A DNA stretch of 48,299 nucleotides from Cylindrodendrum hubeiense (Eukaryota > Ascomycota > Sordariomycetes > Hypocreales > Nectriaceae), in NCBI GenBank assembly GCA_014621425.1, contig JAANBB010000317.1, positions 1-48,299 on the forward strand. The letters are read 5' to 3'. The notes under the pieces are model-generated. The model was given only the letters and a program-made list of their open reading frames with translations. It searched no databases and had not been told where the DNA came from. Both the position numbers and the translations under genes were made by a program. The first letter of the stretch is position 1. Each line of letters opens with the position of its first letter. This document shows, piece after piece, positions 32,424 to 42,456 of the stretch.

Positions 32424-35400
32424 GACACCCAACTAGAAATCAGTTGCGCAGCAATGAGATGAGGCGGATCGCGTATGAAGGCATGCCCGGAGGTGGTGAC
32501 TTGGCGGAGGAGGGTGTAAGGTTGGTGAAAGTGTAAGGGTGTGCAGGGCGAAAAGGTGCAAAGTTGAGGGAGAGGGTTTCTACCCGCTGGACGCGAGAAA
32601 GAAGGTGAATGGGCGTTATTGGGTGCGAGCTGGTCGAAAACGAAGCGTCAACGACAGGAATTGCCCTCGGAGACGGAGTGGAAGCAAGGTTGAAGGAGGA
32701 AGAGGCATGATTCCCAGGCGCCGGGAGAAGAAGAAACGTCCTGGCACCCCGAGGCGGCGGCCCTGGCCTGGTCGATACATCCACACTACTAGCAGTGCAC
32801 GGGGGCGGCATTATGAATCCATGTAGCCAGCAGGTACCTGTTAGCAGCAGCCCGGTTGCTGGCACACCCGCCCCAGGGTTCATCCACACCCTAACGTGAT
32901 GCGGAAGAACCTTGTGTGTACATGAGGCACCCCGGTCACCCAGAGTTACCTCAGTCTCCACGCAGGCCCATCTGGGTCTCGCACCACTGACGAGCCGACG
33001 GATCTCAACCCAACTTTGAGGCGTGCCCACGGGTCCTCCCACAGAGGCAGGCCGGCCGGGGCAAGCACCAGGCCAGACCAGACCGACCAAAGACCGGCCA
33101 GACCAGAGGAGAAGCGCGAAAGGACACCAGCATGGAACGAACAAGGCTGCCAAGAAAGGTGGAAGGGACCACGGATGGAGCAATGGAGCGATCGACGAGG
33201 GGGGGGGATGCACAAGAGTTAAGATTCTGCGTCGCCGGCCAGAAGAAGGCTCGCTCCCGTCCTCCATGTGCTGGTCGATTGCCGGCCCTCTGCATTCGAC
33301 CCAGTCCTGGCTTGTCTTCATCTCTACCTAGTCTTCTGGGGGGCGCGGTGGGCAAATCAGCACCGCCGCGATATACGCCCTCCCTCTGTTCCTCTGTGAC
33401 GACCTTGGACTCCGCCATGGTCAACCTGGACTGGACGGGTCTGGTCGGTAGGTATGTACTCCGTCCGCGGTACCCCGTCCCCCCCCCATTGCCCCCCATA
33501 TCGGGAACTCGTCATGCGCCAGCTTGGGCGGATGGAGGACAACAACGACCAGACAGGGTTGAGTTACGTCTCCGTGTGAGAGGGAGGGAGGGAAGAACGG
33601 TTGACTCGACGGATTACTCGACCTCCCAAGCAACGCACGGGTTTGGAACCCATCACGATTTTGAGCATGGGGCGCCAACTCATCCGCATTTCCCGTCACC
33701 ATCTCACACACCCTTGCACACCCTCGAGTCAATCGTGACATGCCTAGACCGGGTAGGCAGTAGGCACGGAGTCGTCGCCGTCTGCCCCCCCCCCCGTATC
33801 GCCATTGTTCGGCAACAGGGAACCAGGGCCTTTGAGTTCCCATTGCGTTTCCATGCGATTCCGGCTGTTCGCTCTAGACTTGATAGAGGGTGCCGCACGG
33901 GAGCACTCCCTCTCCCTCCCAAATCCCTTGTCGTCATGCTACCTTTTTTTTCCATTGATACAGTCACGGGTAATGACGAGCATTCGCGCACCATTCAAGC
34001 CATAGTCGCAGATCATCTCATCATCAGCTCCGCCACTCTCAGACATTTGCAACGTAGCAAAAGGCTACCAACGATATTCTTTTTCTTGACCACAGATACT
34101 AGCCAGATTTGAGGTTTCGCTATCCATTAGGGGTCTCACCAGCCAAGCTGCCCCAGCCGGCGAGCATGCCTCCAATGTACATATGCACGAGCAACGACAT
34201 CTCCTGGGGGGGGGGGTGAGGGCCACTCATGGCCCTGGGCGGTCAAGTCCCGATAGCATGGGCCCAATCCAATCATTTGGGGTCCGACTCGGCTTCCCCT
34301 TGGCCGTTCAACTTGGAAAGGCGGCCAATTTCGCGGCGGAAAATGGATGTGCGGTGATGCTCTTCAAATCCTCGTCGAAGCTGACGGGGTGAGTCGGTAA
34401 TAGGGCTAACGATTGAGCTGGCGTTGCGAGGTAGCTCCACCGGCTTTGCCGGGGGGGCGGTTGGGTGGGTGGCCAAGCATCCGCCCAGCATCCAGCATCC
34501 CACATCCCAGGTGTGGCCCAGGTGGGTGGTGGCACGCAAAATGGGCTTAAGCCGCCCCCCCCCTTGCTGGCCCCGGCCATTAGTACGACGTCCCGCCTGG
34601 CGATGTCTCAACTCCCTCGTTGCCGCAATCTGCCACTCAGGCGTCGACGATTCAAACGTCTGCGAGCGTGCATACCAGAAGTCTCCAGAGCCATGCACTG
34701 GAGCCATTTGAGGCCCTCTGGGCGCTCTTGGGTGATTCAAGGTGCCGGAATGAGGCTCTCAGGTTCTTGGAGAGGGTCCATGCCAGGATGAAAGGGATGG
34801 ACGGCATTGTCGGATTGATTACATCTTCGCCGTAATTGATTGATGGAGGGCTTAGGGATACCGGCTTAGCCAGGGTCCGGAAAGCCTGCGCGGGCAGGCT
34901 ACAGCCCTCGCTGTCAATGATATTGTCACTTGGCCACCTACTCACCCCCCATTTGCTCGCTCGTCCGCTCACTCACTCACAATGCCGCGGGGGTTGGGTG
35001 GACCGCAGCCGTGGTGGATGGTGGACTTGTCTCGGTGGTGAATCGCCCGGCGATCAGCCGATCCGATGATAGCAGCTGAGACTCGTGCATCTGGCACCTG
35101 CTGCTGCTGCAGTGCAGGATCCTGGAGGTCCTGATGAGGGACGGGCGCTGGGGGCTGGGCCAGCCCAGCCCGGGCTGCAGCAAACGCTGCGCTGTTAGCA
35201 CCAGTCGTCGAATCAAGACTCCATCGGGAGGGCAGCCCCGATGAGGAGGGTCGCGGGAGGGTCGTGGGTCGTGGGGCTGGGGCACAACACCCAACGACAC
35301 TCGACCAAGAACATGCTCAAGGCGCGCTCCCACACGCACGACAGCCAAGACACGACAGATACCAGCGTAGGAGTACGGAATTACTGCGTCGCTACTCATC

Positions 35401-36307
35401 GCCCCCCGAAAAATAATTAATGTGCAGGAAAAAGGAATCATGTCGAGCCAGCCAATATTGGCCCGGTGGCGGGCATTTTGGTTCAAATCCGAAGATGCCA
35501 TTGTACACAAGTCGGCGGGCTGCTTCAGTGCATCATTGGGGAAAATTCCCGCCCGCCCGCCGGCAGATGGGTGCATCCCCAGCTAAATCCGCAAGGTAAA
35601 TTAGATTGCCGTCAACCATTAGAAGCCGCCTACGACCCTCTGCAGTAACGCCGCACCGTCATTATCACCCTCCCAGTAGCACAGGGAAAAATGACAGAGG
35701 CGAACACGCCCAGGTCCATCTACCTGGGTAGGTAGGTAAGGTAGGTAGGTACCTACCTACACCTACCCTAGGTGGCAGGTGGGAGGTGGTAGCCAGAAGC
35801 CAGCAGCGACAAGGGGAAATGTCAACGCGGGCGTTTATTCTAGGCGTCGGGGAGAACCGCACAGGGTTCTCTCTTGCCGCTGCTGGCCAATCGTGGCGCC
35901 GCATATCGCCGCGGGGCACCACTCCCAGAGCCCTGCAAATCGGCTGCAGCCTGTCGTGTGGTGTCAGGAACGCCCCGCGTTTAAGTGGCTCTGCGCCAGG
36001 CCCTGGACTGTTGCAGTGTTGCCGGGTAGGCGCTTCGCCGCTTCTGCTTGCTTTCTACGGAGCAAGGTGGCCCAGGCTTCCGTTCACGTGACATCGCGTG
36101 TTGGCTCGCCCACCACGGCCAGTCACGCTCGAGATACGCGCTGACCGCAGAGTAGTGCCACGACTGGCAAACATTTCTGGTAAACGTTGCTCTCGGTGCC
36201 TTGCGATAGCTCCATATATTGGTACTTTCTTGGCTCCGGACTCTAGTGTTCCGCATAAATGAGGTCCTCTTCCACCCTCAAATTTGCCCCGTTGCTCAGT
36301 GCTCAAG
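32424..36307. other. 3.9-kb gene-poor region between Snt2 and the helicase
   Basis: This is the longest stretch without a supported gene. Open frames exist (for example 33132-34112 + and 32440-33321 -), but they are Arg/Pro/Ser-rich readings of GC-rich DNA with no domain. The stretch has poly-G/C runs (about 33201, 33787, 34207), one ACGGAGTA motif on the minus strand (33457-33464) and a GGTA array with a perfect palindrome (35721-35775). No transposase or reverse-transcriptase remnant and no tRNA was recognised. Confidence 0.55.
35721..35775. repeat. GGTA/TACC tetranucleotide array with 20-bp perfect palindrome
   Basis: GGTA units run from about 35726 to 35750, then invert to ACCT units. 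The core 35741-35760 is a perfect 20-bp inverted repeat (GTAGGTAGGT and its complement). Confidence 0.9.
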
Positions 36308-39300
36308 ATGAAGGGCATGCGAGGGCTAATGCACACCACCAGTGTGGATGCTGTCAATGATCACAAGACCCCCTTTTCTGCAAACCCTATTGCTGGGACA
36401 AAAAGGAGCTGGTCCAACGAAGCAGACTCCAAGTCCCATTTCCCAGATCCTCGGGGCGCAGTTCATTTCCAGAGAGCTATTAGCCTCCCGCCAGCACCCC
36501 CCCGTTTATCTGCCAGTCGTATCGTCGAACTTCATGCCCCAAATGGAGTTTCCGAGTATTCTCAACGAAGGCTGATAGCTGCCACTCCTACGGCATCTCA
36601 CGACCCCGAGTTAGATTTGGCCCATCCCACGTACGGTCTCCCGAAACAGTTGGTTGACAACTTTGCTTCTCTTGGCATTAAGCAAATCTACCCATGGCAG
36701 AAGGCTTGCCTCAAGGGTCCGGGTCTTTTAAACGGAGAAAAGAATCTTGTCTATTGCGCTCCAACCGGGGGCGGCAAGTCTCTGGTCGCTGACCGTGAGC
36801 GAAATGACACTCCCAGCAAGTCGTCACAGACCAGCTAATGCTAGCCTAGTCCTCATGCTGAGAAGGATACTCGGGGAGAAGGGCTCCAAGGCTCTTCTAG
36901 TTCTTCCATATGTCGCCCTAGTCCAGGAGAAGGTTCGATGGCTACGAAATGTCGTAAAAGGGCTACGCTATGACGGTGATTCAGATACCGATGAGAACAA
37001 AAGTATATGGCGCCGGCGTGCAGATGAAGGCACAGTCCGTGTCGTTGGCTTCTTTGGCGGCGGAAAGGTCAGGGCGACGTGGCAAGACTTTGACATCGGT
37101 GTCTGTACATTGGAAAAGGTGTGCCTACCCAAATTCGTCGGCTTGATGGGGACTAATGGAGATCTTTAGGCGAATGCCCTCGTGAACACTGCAATCGATG
37201 ACTGCTCTATTCCCCAGTTGAGAGCAGTCGTCTTGGATGAGTTGCACATGATTGATGATGATCATCGCGGATACCTCTTGGAGCTCACTGCAACCAAATT
37301 GCTCAGTTTAGAACAGCCCGTCCAGATCATCGGGATGAGCGCGACGCTCCCGGTACGTCCTCCACCTCAGTTCCCTCACATATTCTGACAAGCCATGTGT
37401 TAGAACATGGATCTGATGGCACAATGGTTAAACGGGCATTGCTACGAAACTCGCTATCGTCCAGTCCCCATTGAAGAGCACCTCGTCTATAACGGCAAGG
37501 TCTATCCCGCTGGATCAACGCGTAGTTTGATCAAGACCGCATCACAGTTGAATGGTACCGCTCCGTCACAAGGACAGATTACTCCTACACGAAGAATCGA
37601 GCCGTCTGCTCACAAAGAATTCCGCGACCCGGTGCTGAATTCGGTGGTCACTCTAGCCCATGAGACTGCATCAGCTGGCTATGGTGCCTTGGTGTTTGCC
37701 GGTAGTCGCAGCGTATGTGAGGCTGATGCACGCTGGATCAGCCGAGTTATGCCCCCACCACATGAGCTGGACCCTGCGCTGGTCGACAAGAGAATGGATT
37801 TGCTAGGGGAGTTACGAAGCCTGAATACTGGTTTAGACCCGGTGCTTGAGGAAACCGTACTCTTCGGTGTTGCATTTCATCGTAAGTGTCCATTATTGGC
37901 CCCCTCCTTTTGGTAGCCGCCACTAATATAATCCAGATGTGAGTTGAACCCAGGACTTGTAGGCCTCCTCTAATAAATCAGGCCGGTTTGACCAGTGAGG
38001 AGAGGGATCTCATTGCGGCCGCATACGACGATAGAATAATCCTGGTTTGTGTAGCCACCTGCAGCCTCGCGGCCGGAATAAATCTGTAAGAGACTCATCA
38101 GTCGCTTTTATGGCCCTGGTTAATTGGAATAGGCCAGCACGGAGAGTAATTCTCCATAACTGCCGAATGGGGAAAGAATTTGTCGGGCCATCCATGCTAA
38201 GGCAGATGCGGGGACGAGCTGGGAGACAAGGCAAAGCTCCTGTGGGAGAGAGCTACCTTTGTTGTCGCGAAGATGATCTTGAACAGGTCGTTGAATTGAT
38301 GCACGCCGAGTTACCTAAAGTTGCGAGCTGTCTCAACACAGAGAACCGACGTATCCAGCGGTGAGTCCAACCTCAACATTAAGCATGTTTTGTCTGACGG
38401 TGTTTAGGGCACTTCTGGAGGTGATATCTATTCGCCTGGCGTTGAGCCGGGAATCAATTCATGATTACTTCTCAAAGTCGCTTTTGAGCCACACTCATGA
38501 TGCGAAGTTTGTTCATGATTGCATCTCGTCCAGTCTGGAAGAGATAGAGGCGATGGGCTTCGTTACTCGCGATGCATTATCCATGTTCACGGCTACGCAG
38601 CTAGGCAAGGCCATTGTTGCGTCGGCTATCGATCCCGATGATGGTGTGTTTGTCCACAAAGAACTCAGCAGGGCACTTCGGGCTTTCGTCATGGACGGCG
38701 AGATGCACATACTATATACCTTTACTCCCGTCCAGGAGTTCGGAATCGCTGTAAATTGGCAAGTGTTTCGGAACGAAATGGAAACCCTTGATGAAAGCGG
38801 ACTTCGGGTGTTGAGCCTTCTTGGAATCAAGCCGACGACGGTTTTGAAGTTGTGAGTTCAGTCCTCACGGAGAAGCAGTACAGCGACTCACAAGACACAG
38901 GGCCCAAGGCGCTTCCCTTCGAGAAATCACGCAGCAGGAAAGGGACCTGGCTCGTGTCTATCGCCGGTTCTATTTTGCCCTGCAGCTACGCGACCTGTGC
39001 AACGAAGTGCCAATCCACGTCGTGGCACGAAAGTACGATGTGCCTCGAGGGACTGTGCAGAATCTGGCCCAAACTTGTCAGGGATTTGCGGCGGGCATGA
39101 TAAAGTTCTGTGAACAAATGGGCTGGGGGTGAGTGGTTGGTGCTCGACGGCTTTGGTCCCGGTGCTAATGATACCAGGATGATGGCAGCCGGTCTGGACC
39201 ATTTCTCGGACAGGCTCGTAGCTGGTGCAAGAACTGAACTACTAGATTTGACCAAGGTCACGTTTATCAAGAGTCGGACAGCGTGGGTCATCTCTCCCCA

Positions 39301-39653
39301 GATAGCAACGCCTTACTTACAGTCCTACAGTCGAGTATTTTGGGAGAACGGGTTCCGAACCATAGCGACGATCGCCAACGCTGATCCAATGGAACTTCTG
39401 CCCGTGTTGATGCAGGTGAGATGGAACACGGTCTGTATTTGGGCACTGCTGACTTGCGGAGGCGCAACCAAACAAGATACGTCTAAAGGGGAAAGATAAT
39501 GAGAAGTATGAGGAGAAGTTGATGGTCAAGGCCACGGTGATCTCGGAGTCGGCCAACAAGCTATGGCGTAAGTGGCAATTGAGACTTGTGGACCTAACTG
39601 CAGCTAATCGACTTGCAGGACTGCGAATGCAAGCGGAAATTGAAGAAGAGTGA
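36308..39653 (+). CDS. HELQ/Hel308-type (POLQ-like) superfamily 2 DNA helicase
   Basis: Twelve exons: 36308-36794, 36850-37118, 37170-37352, 37404-37881, 37937-37938, 37982-38085, 38133-38360, 38408-38851, 38901-39128, 39178-39415, 39462-39567, 39619-39653; 933 aa. HELQ/Hel308 helicases unwind 3'-5' at stalled forks and act in crosslink and break repair. Motifs: Walker A APTGGGKS (about 151-158); DELH (275-278); SATLP (ending 313); FHHAGL (471-476); LAAGINLPARRVI; QMRGRAGRQG (532-541). The C-terminal ratchet and helix-hairpin-helix regions follow (EVPIHVVARKYDVPRGTVQNL, then ANADPMELLPVL). All introns are 43-55 nt. Exon 5 is only AT: it is required to complete the second His codon of FHHAGL, and both flanking introns have good donors and acceptors. 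There is no polymerase domain, so this is HELQ and not Pol theta. The start is at 36308; an in-frame ATG at 36317 is an alternative. Confidence 0.88.
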
Positions 39654-40162
39654 ATAGAGGTATGCAGTCCAAAGGCCTACTCTGGACTACAAGAAATAGC
39701 AGCGTGATGAGGTGAATTCGAAATGTTACCAACCGGGGTGACATGTTGCAACCATTCATTCCATGTTGAATTTCCATGTTGGATCAATGCGCTACAACAG
39801 GACATGGAGTCGAATGGGGGTCAAAGCGGATACTGAGGTTGCTTGTTCCCTTGTCAAAGGCTCATGCAAAGGATTATGGCTGCATTGGGATGTCGCATCG
39901 GCAAGATTCGGCCATGTGATCAACTGCAGCACAAGAGCAGCGTGAGAGGAGAGAATGGCCTGGTCGCTGCCCGGGATGAGCCGCAGGCTTGAGCTGCGCC
40001 ATGCTCTCCCCGGTCAGGTCACTCGGGTCACACAGGCCACACACAGGCAAGCATTCAAGCATCCACGATGGACGAACAGGATGGGGGAATCCCAAGCGCG
40101 AGACACACTCACTCGGTGGGTGTTCCCTTGGGCGACTTGGGCGAGGCACCCTGCGAATGGCT

Positions 40163-40189
40163 GCCAGGGCCAGGGCCAGGGCCAGGGTC
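40163..40189. repeat. CCAGGG hexamer repeat, about 4 copies
   Basis: The copies are nearly perfect and intergenic. Confidence 0.85.
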
Positions 40190-40704
40190 AAACTCCAGTG
40201 CCAGGCTGCTTCGCTCTCGTCTTGATGGGCTTCGAGACGACAAAGGAAGCACACACGACCCAGACCCAAACCCCCAGACCCAGGCAGCCATCCGCGGTGG
40301 GCGCATGTTGATCCTTTGGGGGGGGCAGACAGGCGGCTGGGTGGATTTGGGTGCTTTGAGTGCCTTGCCTTGTGTCAGTAATATGTACAGTTTCACGAAG
40401 TGACGGCCTCCACGTCTTACTTTTTCCGCGCATAACAGCAGATAGGGGATGCATGCTGCGCCTCGCTATTGGCGGCCATCAACCACCACCCGCATGGTTG
40501 ACATGCCCGTTGGTTCGGTGTGCCAGGCTCCCCAGGCTGATGGTGTGAAGGCGGCCGAGTTCTGCACTGCGAGCGTTTCAGCGGCCTCTCTGTGTGGATG
40601 ATTGGAAGCCTTCTTTTGCACGTACCTGTAGTTGTTTCTTCCTTTGCCTTCCTTCGCCTTTCTTCTCCCGCGCTCCTCCGGATTTCCCCCCGCCATCACC
40701 ACAA

Positions 40705-40760
40705 TTTGCGTCTTTGCGCCTTTGTGTCTTTGCGTCTTTGCGCCTTTGTGTCTTTGCGTC
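40705..40760 (+). repeat. 8-bp TTTGYGYC tandem repeat, 7 copies, in the leader of the BTB gene
   Basis: Seven consecutive octamers (TTTGCGTC, TTTGCGCC, TTTGTGTC, then the same order again, then TTTGCGTC) form a 24-bp higher-order repeat. The array ends 4 nt before the ATG at 40765, so it is probably in the 5' UTR. Confidence 0.9.
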
Positions 40761-40764
40761 GAGA

Positions 40765-42143
40765 ATGGCTCAAGATGGGGAGAGCAGCGGCGCGACCATG
40801 GCGGTCCACACCTTGGTCGACACCATGAACGGCCCGTCAGCCCGCCCAAACGTCGTCGTCCTAGACTGCACCTACCAGGAAGACATCGATGCTCTGAAAG
40901 AGAAGCCGCTCAATGCCGCCGAGGATCTCTGGCTAAGTACTGTAGACGGCCGGTATTCGTCTCCCCCCATCCCCGTCCGGGTCGGCTCGCTTCACAATAT
41001 GCAAACGTTCTATGTAGGCAACCTTAGCTTCGGTTTGCGAGTGCGAGAGCAACAGCAACAGCCGCGGTAACGCAGACAAGCTAATGCTTTTTATTTTTTA
41101 TTTTTTAGGTTCACAGGGATGTTCTCGTCAAAGCCCAATGGTTTCGAAAGGCCCTATGCGGCGGCTTCAGGGAGGCTGACGAGCAAGTCATCGACTTGCC
41201 CGAAGAGGATCCCGCGATATTCCATTTCCTCGTCGCCTTCCTCTACGAGGACCGGTTTCATCCTATCATGCCTGCAGCCAATGCTCTAGGTATGTATCGC
41301 CTTTTCTGTGCCACATTCGGCCAAGGCTTTCTGACCATGACCTCAGAACCTACGCCCGACAAGGGGAAAGGGCGAGACATCGAGCCAGAAACACCAGATG
41401 GCTCCGACTCGGGGTCATCATCCAGCTCGTCCAGTTCATCTCACAACTCCGATACCTCGGGGATAAGGTGGCAACAGCGTAATCGTCGGACTCGAGGAGC
41501 CGTTGACGGTGGCGCCGGTCCGAGTCGAGAAAAGCATCCTGGCATGCACCGTCCCGGCTGCCATTGCCCTCAATGCACCCTCAGACATGACAACTCGAGA
41601 TGCTGGCAGTGCGGTGCCCGGCGACTCCGGAGTAACAACCATCCACAGCCACCCGGTGGAAGGGGTTTACTGCCCCATCAACAGAGGCCTGGTATGACTG
41701 TCAACATGACACAACCTCTACCCGCAAACGCTCCCTCTTATCACATAAGGGGCGAAGACATGCAAACCTGGCTCATGGCCTATGAGCTCAATCTTGATGT
41801 CTACATTTGCGCAAACCGCTACCTCATGGACGGCTTCCGCACCGCGGTGATGCGCTCCTGCATCGATATGCTTGAGACGGCCGGTACCGATGCAGCACAT
41901 CCCCAGGTGCTGCGCCTTTGCCAAAAGCTATTCGACGGTGTGCCCGAGAGGGATCCCCTGTTGAAAATGGTGCTTGCGCGGGTGGGATTCTTGCAGCCCA
42001 TGTTGTGGAAGCGAGCGCCGGAGGAGACGACCCAGTTCTTGGTGGAGAGCCCAGAGCTGGCGGCTGCGATACTGCGGGAGACGGTGATGAGGCATGAAGC
42101 AACATCATCAAGGCCGGATTTACCGTCAATGGAGAATTCATGA
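40765..42143 (+). CDS. BTB/POZ-domain protein with a Cys-rich insert
   Basis: Exons 40765-41013, 41109-41289 and 41347-42143 encode 408 aa. Intron 1 (95 nt, GTAGGC ... TTTTTTAG) joins FY to VHRDVLVKAQ. Intron 2 (41290-41346, GTATGT, CTGACC branch, CTCAG) is 57 nt, has no stop and is a multiple of three, so retention would add 19 residues in frame. The BTB fold is seen in VGSLHNMQTFYVHRDVLV, WFRKALCGGFREADEQ and IDLPEEDPAIFHFLVAFLY. In fungi such proteins often act as Cul3 adaptors or nuclear scaffolds. A Ser run (about residues 135-155) and a compact CHCPQC...CWQC segment (41559-41612) that could bind zinc interrupt the region before the C-terminal helices. The ATG at 40765 is the first in frame; the frame is open upstream but has no ATG. 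The substrate or partner is unknown. Confidence 0.75.
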
Positions 42144-42456
42144 GGGCTGTCATCATGCTCACGCCAGTGACTCGTGCGAATGGATATCAAAAGGCTACGT
42201 GTGTCAGTAATATGGTCAGCGGTTGAGAATGTATGAGTTTTGGACTCATGGGTCACCAATAGGGCGGACTGCGCTTTGCGATGGACAGGGTCAGGTTTAG
42301 GGATTGGAACGGTTTGTTTTCATGAGGATTCGTGCCTCGCATTCGGAGCACCGGGCTATCTATACAGGTGGTCTTTCGTTACCTATCGTGTCGTTATATC
42401 AAATTGCCATCACGGGGCCATGGTCTAAGCCAGTTTATTTGGAGTATGCATAGCGT
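42144..42456. other. convergent intergenic region (3' UTRs)
   Basis: 313 nt lies between the BTB gene stop and the peptidase stop. Nothing recognisable. Confidence 0.6.

Larger units (their letters stand above)
39654..40764. other. intergenic region between helicase and BTB gene
   Basis: 1.1 kb between two + strand genes. It contains a CCAGGG hexamer array (40163-40189) and an 8-bp TTTGYGYC array abutting the downstream start codon. No domain is recognisable in its open frames. Confidence 0.6.

Noticed and set aside
32440..33321. 293-codon minus-strand frame upstream of Snt2
   Set aside because: It overlaps the likely Snt2 leader and promoter, is low complexity and has no domain; the Snt2 start at 32423 is well supported by its first intron.
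33132..34112. 326-codon open frame on the + strand in the gene-poor region
   Set aside because: The composition is typical of random GC-rich frames; there is no family resemblance, no intron structure and no supporting start context.
35470..35510. possible tRNA B box (GGTTCAAATCC)
   Set aside because: A T-arm-like hairpin can be drawn, but there is no matching acceptor stem, A box or anticodon arm at the right spacing.
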